Shown here: positions 1-13,197 of the stretch, one piece after another
Layout of the letters: every line of letters starts with the position of its first letter
Position numbering within the stretch: position 1 is the first letter of the stretch
Assembly (NCBI GenBank): GCA_023627715.1
Contig: JAMAHW010000023.1
Coordinates: 1-64,000 of the forward strand
Source of the DNA: Periconia sp. R9002
Lineage: Eukaryota; Ascomycota; Dothideomycetes; Pleosporales; Periconiaceae
Length of the DNA stretch: 64,000 bases
Direction: 5' to 3'
Made by a program: the position numbers and the translations under genes
Notes under the pieces: generated by a model
Database searches by the model: none
Told to the model about the DNA's origin: nothing
The model's input: only the letters and a program-made list of their open reading frames with translations

Positions 1-953
1 TAGTTATCTGATTTGTGAATAACGCCTGGTACACTAGCTACCCGATATGTGTCCTCCCGGCGTGTCACCCCTCTGTAGTTGGGTGGTTACATGAGGCATT
101 GCTACGGGATGTGGTGCTTATGTAGGATAATTCTAGGGTTTGTTGGTCTGGTTGGCGCCTCCCTTTTGCAGATTTCATGACTGTGGAGTTTTGGTTCGCT
201 GAGCGAGCCTTCAATACCTAATCTGGTGTTTGGGGGAGATTTTGGGCGGGGGTTGTGCTTGTGCCTGTGCTCGTGCATGGACTACTTAGGTGGAGATATG
301 GTGGGGGAGAGACGTTGGACGGTGGAACCGGGGACTTGTTCTTCGTTCTTTCTTTCTTGTGATGAGCGCGCACCGCATGGGAACGGTCGTGGTGCACCCG
401 TGGCTCTGTGTTACCTTGGACAGAAATAAGTGGAAATCACTTGCCTCTGTCATGTGTTCTCCAAGGTGCGGACAGAACGGGCTCGAACATCAGTTCCAGT
501 GTATGTGTGTATGCAACTACATTCAACGTTCCCAAAAAATTGCGAAATCCAAAGAAGATGGCAATACTCGGTCAATCGAGTATCTAATGAATCATGCATA
601 CCTTTTTCGAATTTGCTGCACGACAGCTTTGTTAGGTATTGAGAATACGCTTCGGCCCAAGGCAAGTCAGCCGAGCGATATGTCCCTATAAATGGATGGG
701 TGAGGTTGACGTTGGGTGAGATTGGAAACCCTGGGTCATGTGACAGGGCGTCTTATCGATAGGCACATATCGCGTGGCTGGTGCGCGTGTTGTTGTTTAG
801 TGAAAGCTGCTTGTTGATGTAACCAACTGACCCAGGCAGCCATCTGCCATATTTGCGGCGCTTCGTTTCTCTTCTACCATAAACTCTCCCGCTGTTGATC
901 TTGTCCTCTACCATCTTTTGCTTCACGCTCCGTCAACCTTCTGCTCGGTAGTC
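1..953. other. Intergenic, upstream of CHK1
   Basis: No gene is supported here. The short open frames lack recognisable domains and overlap each other. The last 80 bases before the CHK1 start are pyrimidine-rich (CTCTTCTACC-type runs), as is usual for a fungal leader, so the 3' part is probably CHK1 promoter and 5' UTR. Confidence 0.5.
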
Positions 954-2715
954 ATGGGTGCCCCACCACCAACAGTGAGTTCATTGATGCCTAGGATACT
1001 CCCACACCTCACAATGTACAAAGCAGCATCTAACCAAGAGCTCATAGAGCCAAGCGGCACCTCTTCCCATCGACCTCCCATTCGATATTGTCAGCAAAAC
1101 CATCGGACAAGGTGCATATGCATCCGTACGCAAAGCCACTCCTCGGCATGCAAGAAATCCAGTTATCGCCATAAAGTTCATCAACAAAGATCACGCCTTC
1201 AGACAAGGCCGCCTGACCCCGAAGCAAATCAGCATAGAAATAGCACTCCATAAATATCTGGGAAAACATCAAAATATCATACAATTCATGGGTAATGGCG
1301 AAGATCACTTTTGGACATGGATCGCCATGGAGCTTGCCGAGGGCGGTGATTTGTTTGATAAAGTGGAAGCCGACGAGGGCTTACCGATAGACATTGCCCA
1401 TTTTTACTTCACGCAATTGATCAGTGCGGTCAGTTATATGCACGGTATGGGCATCGCACATCGAGACCTTAAGCCGGAGAATGTATTGCTGGGTCAAGAT
1501 GGAGACTTGAAGCTTGCCGACTTCGGGCTTGCAGCAATATTCAAGAAAGATGGCAAGACACGGCTCTGCAACACAATCTGCGGAAGCCCGCCTTATATCG
1601 CACCGGAAGTGGTCAATGGCCGAAAAAGCATGAGGAACGATATGCTGGACAGTGGGTACATGGCAAACATCTGTGACATCTGGAGTTGCGGCGTCGTGTT
1701 ATTCGTGCTAATGGTAGGCAACACGCCTTGGGACGAGCCGACTATGAACAGCTGGGAATACAAAGAATACGTTGACACGGACGGGCGATCCAGCGACGAG
1801 CTATGGGCTAAAATTCCTCCGGATCTTTATTCTCTGTTACGGGGGATACTGAGAGTAGATCCGGAGCAGCGCTTCACCCTCGACGAAATACGAACACATC
1901 CTTGGTTCACGCGAGACAACCCCTTCATAAACAACAAAAGGAACCGCCTGACAATGGCCACTCAGATGCTCTCCAACCTCAAAATCGACCTAAATCAACA
2001 GCCGTCCCAGTCACTACGAGGATTTCCTCAGCCTTCACGAGATCCTGATGCCATGGAAATCGACTCAACACCGCACCGCTCCCGCGCGGACCCTTCTTCT
2101 GGACTCAAGATTACCTCCACACAACCCGAGACCCCTATAGCAGACACACCCTTCGACTGGGAACGTCCACCACGTCTCGCCTCACAGGACGTCATGTTGT
2201 CCGCCTCGCAGCCAGCCAAGGCACCAATTCAATCTTCTACGCAACTCTCCCAGAGCACACAAGAAATGTTAAGCCAGGAACCCTCCATGTCGCAATTCAA
2301 ATCCACCCCAGGTCTTCCACTGTCTCTTACACAGGCCGCCAACCGATTCAATGATATCGTACCGCAGTATTCGCTTACCCGTTTCCTATCGCCAGTATCG
2401 ATCTCACACATCGTTGCCATCCTCTACGATGCCCTCCACAAAGTCAACGTACCCGTTCCATCTCCTACCTCAAACAAGCCGCTCACGGAGCTGGAAGAGG
2501 AGTGGGAGCGGCTAGGCAAAACGAGTATTCGAGTGAAGATGGCGGATGGGCGGCGACAGGGGTTGAATGGGCATATCATGGTAGAAAGGCTGTGGTTTGA
2601 CGGGCAGCAGATGAGTGAGGTCAGATTTGTCAAGGCTAGTGGGGATCCCGTGGAGTGGAGGAGGTTCTTCAAAGATGTGACGTTGTTGGTGAAGGAGGCC
2701 GTATTGACGATGTGA
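954..2715 (+). CDS. chk1: Checkpoint Ser/Thr kinase Chk1
   Basis: DNA-damage checkpoint effector kinase of the CAMK group, acting in the nucleus below the Rad3/ATR sensor kinase. I model two exons, 954..974 and 1048..2715, giving 562 residues. The first exon codes only seven residues (MGAPPPT); the intron has a GTGAGT donor and a CATAG acceptor and is phase 0. The kinase domain starts at about residue 19, with glycine loop GQGAYASV (27-34), VAIK-type lysine Lys50, catalytic HRDLKPEN (Asp147), DFG (165-167), and a GSPPYIAPE activation-segment end. A Ser/Gln/Pro-rich linker with several SQ/TQ sites (candidate ATR targets) follows. The C-terminal 120 residues resemble the Chk1 KA1-like regulatory domain. 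The length fits fungal Chk1. The start was chosen because the long open frame beginning at 1288 would lose the glycine loop and the ATP-binding lysine. Confidence 0.95.
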
Positions 2716-3458
2716 TTTTGGGGAATGTTGCTGTTGTGAGGAGGTGTGAACGACTGAACGAGTTTGATTTTTGTGCATTGGTGCGATGGAGATGAGGAGA
2801 AGAGAGAGGCACGGCATAGCGTTTTGTCCACGAGCACGCGAAGTATCCTAGACTATTAATGACCGAGTGGTTGGTTGGCATACATCTCCTCCGCCTAGCC
2901 ATCCAACAATGATAATACACTGATATCAGAATCTTTCCTCACTGGAACCATTTAGAGCGCCGTCAATCAAGTTATCCTTGACCTGTAACGCGACTATCTA
3001 CCTACGTATCTATACATTCTTTAGTTCCCCTAGCTATGCTATGATGCAAATGCAAAATTGCAGATACAAAGCAGTTGCTCAGGACCTTTATCCCGCTCCG
3101 ATGATGCTGTTTTTGACAATGCGTCTTGCGTTCGTTTGCCTTTTCATTTCCCCAGTAATGTCTTGCTCCGGCTGTGATTTTTGTGTAGAAGTAGTTGCAG
3201 CAAGTTCAACATCGCATCCAAAAATCAACGGCGAAAAAGAAAGAAAGAGAAGAAAGCAAATAGAGACAATAATTCCTTGCCTCATTCATGGTCATCATAA
3301 AAATATTCGTTGCACATGCTCAACTTCTCCACCGACTTCCACTGTACACACACACCTCTCTGTAGAACCAACCCCCCCCCTTTCAAGAATTCTTCAGATT
3401 GTCACTCGATCGTACAGTCTACACCCCTTCTTCCACCCTCCAAAAAAACGACATACGT
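2716..3458. other. Convergent 3' region between chk1 and ypi1
   Basis: This is the space between two converging genes, so it should hold both 3' UTRs and poly(A) sites. A run of nine C lies at about 3372-3380. An open frame spanning 2978..3535 has no recognisable domain and runs into the antisense of ypi1, so I do not call it. Confidence 0.5.
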
Positions 3459-4148
3459 CTATTTCTGATTCTTCGGCATCTTCTCATAAGCATTCGGACT
3501 CGGTTTCCGCCTCCTCTGGCGCTGCGGTTTCTTAGCCTTGCCACTCCCATCGTCGTCATCCCCGTGGCCATGATCGCACTCGTCACCGTCGTGGTCGTGG
3601 TTATGGTCATGATCGTGCGGTTGTTGTTGTTGTGGTCGGCGATTACGACGGCCGCGAGCTGCGGCGCCTCGTCTCGCGCCGGAGGCTGGACGCGCGGTGC
3701 TGTTGTCTGGTTCGCTGTCATCGTCGGATGAGGAGGACGAGTCTGAGCTGGATTCGTCGGAGGACTCGCCGATTTCGCGGGGCTTGTGGTATATACAGCA
3801 GACTATTAAGGGAGGGTGGTTGTGTTAGTTTGCTGATTTTCCATTTTTAAGGGTGCGTGTAGAAAGAGATGTGAAAGATGACGAGGAAAAAAGGAATGCA
3901 AGGAATGAAATACGAAAATGTTTGGAGCAAGCGTTACCTTTTGAAGATTTTTTCCCCATCCCCTCATTATCCACCACATCTTCCGCCCACTGTATGTGCC
4001 GCCGTTCCTCGGGCGCAGCGCGCAGTCTAAGCGTTCCTGAAGTCGCAGACAGGCGGAGGACGGGCTGGGCTGGGGTCTCGGTGATTATGACGCTGCCGTT
4101 TTGTGGTGTCGATGTTCGCGACACGGGCATCGTGGCGAGGTTCGACAT
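3459..4148 (-). CDS. ypi1: Type 1 phosphatase regulator Ypi1 (Inhibitor-3 family)
   Basis: Small, largely disordered regulator of protein phosphatase 1 (Glc7), nuclear in yeast. Two exons, complement(3938..4148) and complement(3459..3802), give 184 residues; the intron is phase 1, with GTAACG donor and AATAG acceptor. The family core is continuous only across the splice: HIQW (51-54, the RVxF-like PP1 docking site), then [16 protein letters not shown] and VCCIYHKP (71-78) with the paired cysteines of the Inhibitor-3 signature. An acidic Ser/Asp tract, an Arg/Gly stretch, four Gln and then a His/Asp-alternating tract (about residues 133-155) follow, ending in a basic tail that finishes KMPKNQK. 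The His/Asp tract is an unusual addition to the minimal family fold. The gene converges on chk1. Confidence 0.93.
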
Positions 4149-5925
4149 GTTTTCCTCTGCGCTGGGTAGGAGGCGTGTATGTTACTGCGTTCGCGCGCGC
4201 GGCGTCTAGTCTGGGGTGAGGATATGGAAAAGATGGATGTTGATGTTTCCTCGGAAACTGTCGCGGCGGAACCGAAGTGGTTGGTTTGTCGGTGGGGTTG
4301 GTAGTGAAGGGAGGGTATGTGTACGGTGCGTTGTTACTGTGGAGATGTGTAAAATCAGGCTTTGTTTGTACGTGGTGATTGATCAATCATCGATCTGTTA
4401 CAGGAAAATAGCGTCTGTGCGTCATCGCCCCGGTTCAAGGTCGTGCTTTTCCCCGCTATGTGCTATTCCCCGCTGTCAACTCACGCGATAGACTGCAACA
4501 ACAAAGATTGATTATGTCTTGCAACTCTACAATACTTGTTTCTATAGCAAAACCATGTCTCTGAACAAATCGTTATAAACGATATATCGCACATACAAGC
4601 AATCAGAAGTTTGCTATCCACTTTGTCTGGATATGGCAGAAGCAAGCTCTGCAAATGCACCACGAATTATGCAGAACAACTGTAAATTAAACACACGTCT
4701 TGAAAAATCATTGGCTACAATCAGGACCGTAGTCTAGAATATGCACTCACCTACAGCATGCCACCAACCATCAGTCCTTCGACTATGTACCTACGTGCTA
4801 ACTATCGAAATACCAGCCATGTTTTCACGGCAATCTACAAGTCACTTCATGGAGACGTTTCCAAGGCACCCCGTCGTTAAACAAATGCTTTTTCACCTTC
4901 CCTATATTAAAAGCATACATGCAGACATAAATAGATTTCTCAACTCAATAGGTTTGAAACAATAGCCATCTCATTTTGTTTTTATTATTCGAGAAAAAAA
5001 AATATACATTCATCTCTAGAAACAACCAAAAGTTGAATCACCATCATTCGACCCCACTAACCATGTCCCCCAGTATCTTTCTAGTAACCCTCTATTTTTG
5101 CATCTTCATCCCCATTCCAATCTTTATTCTAAACCTTCTCCTACTAATTCCCAGCCCGCACGTAAAGTATCGCCATCCCACCTATCTAACCTCTACCAAT
5201 TTTATCTGACCCCTTCCCTTCTTCTTTGCCCGTAAATTCACTCATATCTATCACCCCAGAATTGTCTTCTTTCATCCCCTGTTTTTAAAAAGAGAGAGGA
5301 AGAGATGACGTCAGCCTAAACATCTACACCTCCGAAAAAGTGGTGAAGATGTAGGGCCGATATAGAGTAAGTTGATAGAGAAGGAGAGTGCCAGACAGCT
5401 AATAGACAAAAGAGAGAGAAAAAGAAAGGAAGAAAGAAAACCCCCATGCTCGTTGTAGAGAATCAGCACCAACATTTCAATAATACGCACACCCGAGACA
5501 TAAGATGAAAGATCTCAAAAGAAAGAACCTTTTTCCGTAGATAAACTCCAAACTCCCTATGATAGTGCAACATTTCTATCAATCATGCTACATAAGTCCC
5601 AATTTCCAAACTCCGTGGAACACTCATCCAAGTGTTCGAGTACAATGAAAAGATGAGAGTGGAAAAACTGTCCGACGCTATGCACCACCATGCACCACAA
5701 ACGCTATCCTTGATAAGCAAAAACCCCAGATATCTCGAACTGGATAGGAACAAAGGAGAAAAAAAGCAAGAGAAACGCTTCACTGAACCGAAATGTCCAC
5801 CTCCCACGCGCATGGCAAGAAAACAAAAGAAACAAAACAACATAATCGACCCGTACCAACGCCAAACGCATAATTACCCACAAACTCAATTTCTCTCCTT
5901 TTCCTTCTCTTCCGCAGACCCCCCT
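4149..5925. other. Intergenic between ypi1 and the Tcp11/Sok1 gene
   Basis: Contains the ypi1 upstream region (left part) and the 3' flank of the next minus-strand gene (right part). By eye 4480-5100 is AT-rich. A purine-rich tract at about 5285-5445, with AGAGAGA and AAAGAAAGGAAG runs, reads as a pyrimidine tract on the minus strand. No coding frame shows a recognisable domain. Confidence 0.5.
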
Positions 5926-8101
5926 TCAAGGCTCAGGCATTCTGTCCTGCTCAGAGTTATGAAACTGACTCTTTGTCACCTCATCCGCCAAGTCCGGATC
6001 CAGCGTCCCCGACGTTTTCATCCCCGTCGGTGGAAGATTTGCGTGAAGAGTCGGTGGAGGCGTTGGCGCTGATATCCCGTGATGGAGAAGGTGCGGGGAA
6101 GAAGGCGCTGAAGACGACACCGATGAGGCTATCGAAAGTTGCTTGTTGTGTAGACGAGAGGGTGGCATATGCGGTATTTGGAATTGGTGGGACGTATTGG
6201 TAGTGGCAGTTGTTGGTGGCGTCACTTCATCGAACGCGACGTACGCTATGGGTTGCCATATGCGCCAGTGAAGAAGAATAAGGTGGGTAGTACGGTTTGT
6301 GATATCGGACAGGCGGTCGGCAAAATAAGATAACGTATTGGTGGATAATTGGGGAGAGGCCTCATGAGGTGGTAGAGGCAGAGAAGCAAGAACGGGCGGC
6401 GTTACGAAGCAGTTGAACAGCTCGATAGGCGTGGCGTTGGAGTACTTGTTAATACCCGCTAGAACTTGCGAGAGAATCACAGCCCGAACTTTGTATGCGT
6501 AAGAAGAAAAATACTCCTGAAACATCATCTGAAGATGCTCATGTGCTCTTTGGAGCTCTTGTGGATCGCACTCGAATCGAAGGCCGGCATGAATGATGGC
6601 CTGTCGGTAGATCTCGAGCGACAAGGCCCCAGAACGGGCGACCCATGACTCCGGCGTATATTTGGCGCAGTCGCCAGCAATCGCTGAAAGTGCATTTCGT
6701 AACTCGGATCGTGCAGTGCCGGTGATGAGACCGTTGTAGCCAAATCCCTTTAGGCATTGCCCGAACACATCGAAGCAGATTTCAAAGTGAACAAGATCGT
6801 CGATTTCCGATTGGAGCACCCGTAACCTATTCTTATCCAGATAGAACGTATCGGGCAACTCGGTCTCTGGTGCAAAAAGATGATCGACGACTACTTGCGT
6901 GAAGGTCTCAAGGGGGTCGATTGCTTTAGGATTGGGTCTCAGTGACCGTTGGTAGATTCGCATCCACCACCTTTGGGCCTCCTTTAGATCCACTCTTGAT
7001 CGGTCTTTGACCAGTCGATCCAGGTGATAGCACTTTTCGAAATTGATGCTGTCTTCGATGAGGCGTGTCTTTAGATTCTTGACTTGGTGATTCGCAACGT
7101 CCTTCACGCATGTCAGCATTCTCCACCCACCTTCGGCTTCACTTGGGATCACAACTTACTAGTTTCATGACTTCCAACAACCCGAGTAGCTCCTTTAACC
7201 CAGCAACGATCTGGGATGTGCTGTCTGTTGCCACACCATCTCTAATGGTTTGCACCATCTTATCAACAAGTACATCTCGCATGGGGGCGCAATGTTCCTT
7301 GAGTAAGGCGGCAACCCATTCTACTCGCCTGACTAGATCACAGACTCCACGCTGAATTTCCTGCATCAACATGGAAACATCGAAATGTTCGTTGACTCTT
7401 GCATGATCGCGGTCCGGTACCAGGATTTCCAAAATATCGTGAAACGTCTTGAATAGGATAGGTATCCTACGTTGCGCATGCTGAACAAGCGCAGCCCATT
7501 TTGCTTCGTATTCTTTTGTAAGTGAATGCTTCATGCGAAACAGAGATGTGTACAACTCCAACTCGGCAACTAGCGCTCTCCAGTACTTATCGGAAACCTT
7601 CCTCTTTTCCTGACCCTTTGGTCCATCCAGATTCGGTCGGTAGCTCAAGTCCTTGTCGAAATTGATATCATGCCGTAATGTGATGTTGTTCAATATGCTC
7701 GTGATGTCCAGTTCGCCGAGCGTTTGCTTCGTAATGGGTGGTTGGTCGGTAGCAGCCAGAAATGCATCTCCTAATTCTTCACCTTCGGATCCTGGGATGC
7801 CCACGAGCAGATCGGCCAGTTGCTCTGGAATATCTTTTTCGTCTGTGGTGCAAATCAAATTCGACGTCGAAATCGGAGAGTCTCCTTTGCTCGAATTTCT
7901 GCTCATGCTTTCCGTCGATGCTTCGGGATCGTAACTGGTAGGCTCTGGAGAATGCCACGATGAGGATGACGATGTTGCTGGGGCTAAAACGCCGGTCCTG
8001 CTATCAAGGCTGGTGGTGTTGTTGGTGGGTAGCGTACAATACGAGTCCGTAGATCGATAAGGCACACTGCTCCCAGCAGTTTTTGGCGTCTGCGTACCCA
8101 T
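5926..8101 (-). CDS. sok1: Tcp11/Sok1-family protein
   Basis: Fungal member of the T-complex 11 family. The yeast relative Sok1 was found as a suppressor linked to cAMP/protein kinase A signalling; the biochemical activity is not established. Two exons, complement(7160..8101) and complement(5926..7101), give 705 residues. The 58-bp intron (GTAAGT donor, GCTGAC branch-like site, GTGAAG acceptor) is phase 0 and joins LLEVMKL to DVANHQVKNL. The N-terminal 150 residues are Ser/Thr-rich. The Tcp11 region follows, with the characteristic LLKEHCAPMRD motif, a VDKMVQTI helix and, after the splice, RLIEDSINFEKCYHLDRL. The C-terminal 80 residues are Ser/Pro/Thr-rich. An acidic LPDTFYLDKNRL segment lies in the second half. 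The family call rests on these motifs; the equivalence to Sok1 is inference. Confidence 0.85.
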
Positions 8102-11100
8102 GACTGCTTCTCGCGAGCAACTGTCACAGCCTGTCTTGAGTGAAGGGTGGGCCTTCGTTAAATAGAAGACTGGTGCAGGGGAGATTGTTTGTGAGGCGGT
8201 TGTGTAAGCAGTGCTGGGTGCTGATTGTGATGCAAGCGCAACGTGAAGTAAAGCGCCAGTGCTAACCCTTCACTGCGACAGAGTCAGCCACCAGACCATA
8301 CAAGAAAGTGTCTGGTTTGTAGAGACACAAGCAGTACACGTGTTCAGGCGTGTTTGACGTGTCTCTTTTGGCCGCAGAAGGCAGCTAGTTGGGCCGAGTC
8401 AGAGGGAAGGATTGCGAGACGGAGTACAGTATGGTAGGAAAGAAAGGTATCAACAGAAATCACTTTTCTCATGAGAAAGGGTGGCGACTGTTGATTTTGC
8501 AAGGAGGGGAAGATCAAGACGTATGTCGGATAGACATGATAGGAGAACAAGCCGGGCTTGAAAGAAAAACAGATGGGTTATCTGAAAGACGTTTGCGGAA
8601 GGAAGCTCGGTGAGGAGCTTCGAAAGAAAGAAGGAAGAAAGCTTGGCTACAGAGAGCAAAGCAGAGGCAACAGAGAATGAAACAAAGAGAGCAGAGCAGA
8701 GCAGAGCAAGAGATACGGACAAGGAAAGTCAAGGGCTTATTCTTGGGGGTGGTTGACGGCACAACAAGCCAGCAACAACAGGTCAAGTCTGACCGGGTGA
8801 GGTGTAGATGGGGAGGAACACGACAGGACAGGGCCAGAGACTGCAAGGTTGGTTGGGGTGTTGGTAGACGGGTAGGCGGGTAGATAGGTTGACAGGTATG
8901 TGTAAAGGTATGTTTGAAGAAAGGTATGTAAGTATGTAGCGTTGAGGGCAATGCAAGGTGGTAGTAGTAGGTGGTGGTGTAGTGCAGCGCAGGGTAGTGG
9001 ACGTGGGAGGGAGGAGAGGGAGAGGAAGCAGCGTGGGAAGGAACGGGGCCCTTGCATATTTGATTTGAGCCAAAGGCGGTTGCTTTGACCAGGACCAAAG
9101 TTATTGATGCAAAATGCCAAAAGCGCACGATGGAGATAGGCCGGCGCAGGAGGACGGGTCACGGTTGGCGTTGAGGCGTGCGGCCGCTCCGCACCGCACC
9201 GCACCGCAGGCAAAGGCTCAATTGTGAAGCGAAACGCACGCAGGCCATCCCGGGCAGCACACCGCTAGAATGACGGGCTCCACCTCGCCCCGGGCCAGGC
9301 CAGGCACCGGACGTGTGCAGCAGTTATGATAGTGAACAGCACGCATGTATATCAGTGGGCTGGTGGCATTAGGGAGAGAAAGAAAGGCAGAGGCTGTCAC
9401 TGGAGGGATCGGGCGTCGGCTAGCCTCGATGCGTCTGCTCGGAAGCCAGCCGCATCGCCTAGGTACCTATCTTCATGTACCTAACCTACATATTCATCTC
9501 ATCCCACCCCCGGCAGCCTCACTTTTTTTCAACCTGCCACACCACCTGCAACCATCCATCGCCCGCCATGGCAAATTTCGTCCAAAAAAAACCCTCCTGG
9601 TCCTTCGCCCCCTACATCATTGGTCATTGTGTCTCATCCGCACTTGCTGTCGCCCGTGTCAAGTCAAACACTCCGCCCAATGTTGGCTGCGAAACGTAGA
9701 CTGCATTCATGATACTCGTCGCCTCTCGCTCTCTTCTCCCTCCCATGTTCCAGCTTAGGACATGAGAATCGGACCCGCTCATCGGGACATTATTCGTAGA
9801 ACTTACCTTAGTCAGAAAGGTGGTTTGACCTCGTGTTGGTGCGTTACTGATCAACACTGATTCATTCGTTCGGATCCAGACAACACAACACTCGCCCCAT
9901 CATGCAGCATCCCACCTTACGCCGTGTAGAATGGCATTACCCAAGAGGGTGAGAAAGCAAGAACGAATGGCCCAACTCAAAGGCGAAAAACAGAAAACGG
10001 AAAGACAAGAAACTGACGAGACATGGCCAGAGTGGAACCCACGTTTTCTCCCTCCGAGGCGCAAACGACAGGGCGACGAGTCACAGCGGCCCATGATGCA
10101 CATCACAAAAGTATGACCGAGCGACTGACCGACAGGGCCAAGCAAGTCCGAAAAAAAAAATCTCCTTTCCTTCCATCCAGCATGTAGTAAAAGGTGCTTG
10201 TTTCCTCCCCCCATCCATTCTTTTCACATCCCACACAGGAGAATAATGGGGGTGCGGAGCAGGAAGTTAAAGGGATCATGCCTGGTGAATCCTTCCACAA
10301 GCAATTCCGGCGAAACCAACCACCCACACGGAAAAGGCATTCTATCTCAGCGGAACACCACAGTTGCTACCTTCCTGCCTGGAGCGAACGAGTATGAGAG
10401 CGTACATATACAAGACCACCGAGTCTTACGTTAGAGGATTCGTCAACCATGTCGTACAAGTGCCACCACTGCAACTGTGTTGTCCATTACCAATCCACCA
10501 ACTAATAGGCCGACCGGATGGCAAAACGCTCCCCATATATGTACCCATCACGATGTAACTGTCCCGATCATCGGAAATAACAGTAATCTTTCAAGGCTGG
10601 CTGAAGGACCACTCATCTGAGCTAAGCTCAACTGCCGCCATACTCTTGCACTTGCACTACAGGGACGACGCCTCACTAAGAAGCTTTTCGGTTTCTCATC
10701 CATCCGTAGCATCCATTCGATTCTCCAGACATCGACAGCCTCACCAAAAGAGAAACATTCCATGTCCCTCTCGATTACTAACGCGATACTCCATGTTTAT
10801 ACCCCTCCCATATATCATATCAACTGAAAACCAGGGCAAAGGGCAAACAAAGATGAATCGAAACTGTATGAGGATCTCAATTTTCCAACATGTCTCTCTC
10901 TGACTCCTGCTCACGGCAGGGTAGTACGATATGGTGGTCGCTTCTCGCATCATCTGACCGTCACTTGTCACCGTCATCATCATCATCAACATCAGCCCAC
11001 TACTATCCTATTCCGGCAATTCCGTCTGCCATGGCCCAAGTCTAGTAGAGGGCAGAATGGCGAGATAGACACAAAAGCAAACAGCCATGTGAACACGCTG

Positions 11101-13197
11101 ATCGAAAAGCAAACACAACGCCGCGTACGAAGATGCCGGGAATTCTTTTGTTGCCTCCTCACATCAACATACTCCATTCATATCACTTCCCTTTCCCGAC
11201 CAACCAATCAGCCAGCCCTAAGTCACTTACCCTATATGATGAACGAATTGAGTGACAACACCACAGTGATGCTGAGCTAGGAAAAGTCGAAGACACAACC
11301 ACGTCTTCCAAAATTTGTGACTCATCGTCGACCAAGATCAACGACCAAATTGTATGCAGCACAAGCTTCAGCCTTCACTCCCTGCTTTCAGCCCCATCCC
11401 AACTACAGGACAGCAATGCACGCGCCCTGTCGGAGGTCATCCTTCGTGCGTCTTGTCTCGGGCGCATATTGATATGCAGTACTCTCTTGTATCAGTCACT
11501 GGCTTGTAAAGACTTACGTGAAGAAGGCGGATAGGATAGGACATGCCCATGTGAAACGGGCGAAATAGATATGATACGTGTTCGTTTAAATTGCCAAATG
11601 ATGGGGTTTCCAATTTTGCCGGTATTATGAGGCGAGGAGACTCCGAGTGTGCAAGTCTCGAATGAATTGTATGCGTTGTGTTCTTCATTGGACGCCAGTA
11701 ATCGTCGAGTGTGCCAATGCCCCAAGTCTTCTTTCCCCTTCCTCCTTCTTTACCTCCCTCTCTATCAAAAGTAAGAAAATAACGATCAACAATTGACTTA
11801 TCTTAATTGATGATATATACCCTTTTTTCGAGACTTTCAGCCCTCTTACGTCCTCACTTTGTATCCAACAACCCCACTTCCCTTCACCAACTCCAACACC
11901 ACCAACAGCAAGTGACCTACCCACCTAGGTAGGTACCTATACCACTCCCCTCCCACCCACATCACCAAACCCAAGATTCCGAAATCCAACACCAATTATC
12001 GATCAAACCCTCCACCCCTCTCTTCCCGATCATAAACACTACCCACCGCCATCCCCCATCCCCCCTCTCCGCCTTTCCTACAAAAGAAAACCTCATCCCC
12101 CCACCACCGATCATTTTTCCTACTCTGCATACTTTACACTAACTACACGCCCAATCAAGCTCACCCCTAAGCTAACGAAATACATATCCAACACAAACAA
12201 CCACTGCAGTCCCTCGTAACACCAAAATCCGTACACTCTCTATAATCCCAATCCGATCCCACCGGCAATAAACTGATTTGTCTACACATAGATAGATAAG
12301 AATCTCCTCCGTCCGTGCCGACCATCCATCCATCCACGCATCTACACACACACACACACAAGATATATGCGAGAAATACTTTGCATGTATGTATGTACCA
12401 ACACCCACGATAAACGCCACACATTTCACCTCAAGACATCGTAGACCTCACGTAATATCCACACTTTGTTCCCATTTCCATCCCATCGATTCATCCATAT
12501 GTAGATGTACGAACCGCGCAGTTTCTCCAACCCTTACTTTTAAAAGCTAATCTTTTCTGTTTTTTTTGGTGCTTGTGTATGTATGCAGGTATGTAAAAAA
12601 CGGAACCTTGATTTTCGGAACAATACTTTCGTGCTTTGCATTCTCTCTGTGGCAATTCAATTTTAGGAAGGGTGAGTGGATGGAATTGGATGGGGAGAGG
12701 GAAGGGGGTCGTAAATGGGGGGTTTCTGGTGACGTAGTTTTGGGTGGGTTTTAGGTACATATGTATACGGGTATGGGGAAAGGAAATCAAAGGGCGGTTG
12801 AAAGTTTGCTGTAGCGTCAAGATTGATCATCACGTAACGAGTGAATGAATAACATTCACGCCAATGAGACACATGCACATATCTTGTATTACTTCCATTC
12901 TTCTTTTCAAGACGGTGCGCAGGTCCGCCCAGTTCGAGTAGACTTTGTCAAGAACCGTATATATACGTGACATCCGGGGAAGAGAGAGGAAAACTGAGCG
13001 TTTCATGGTGTGAGACAAATAGGTATGCACCTATGTAGGTACGAGAGGAAAAACGCAAAAAAATTGAAATTTCTTTATCGGGAGGCGCTGAGGGACGTGG
13101 TTACAATCTTCTTGGGAAATTACAAATAGCAAATCTATTGCTTGATGGATGGGATGGGCTGATGGGCGATTGCGATTACGGTTACTGCTAATCAAGT
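8102..13197. other. Gene-poor 5.1-kb spacer
   Basis: No supportable gene. The first kilobase is the upstream region of the Tcp11/Sok1 gene; 8580-9010 is purine-rich on this strand, i.e. a pyrimidine-rich leader for that gene. It holds short tandem arrays: AGCAG units at 8690-8709, CCGCA units at 9189-9208, and an (AC)9 microsatellite at 12343-12361. Palindromic TAGGTACCTA-like motifs occur at 9458-9470 and 11924-11940. Two small frames, 9568..9699 and 9931..10116, start with plausible ATGs but match nothing I know and show no splice extension, so I do not call them. Confidence 0.55.
12343..12361. repeat. (AC)n microsatellite
   Basis: About nine AC dinucleotides in a row within the spacer before pct1. 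A CCATC-type short repeat precedes it at about 12321-12336. Simple slippage repeat; no function inferred. Confidence 0.9.

Noticed and set aside
8514..9213. Overlapping minus-strand frames of 158-204 codons with hydrophobic Leu/Pro/Tyr-rich sequence
   Set aside because: They read through the pyrimidine-rich upstream region of the Tcp11/Sok1 gene; the apparent membrane-like composition comes from C/T-rich DNA.
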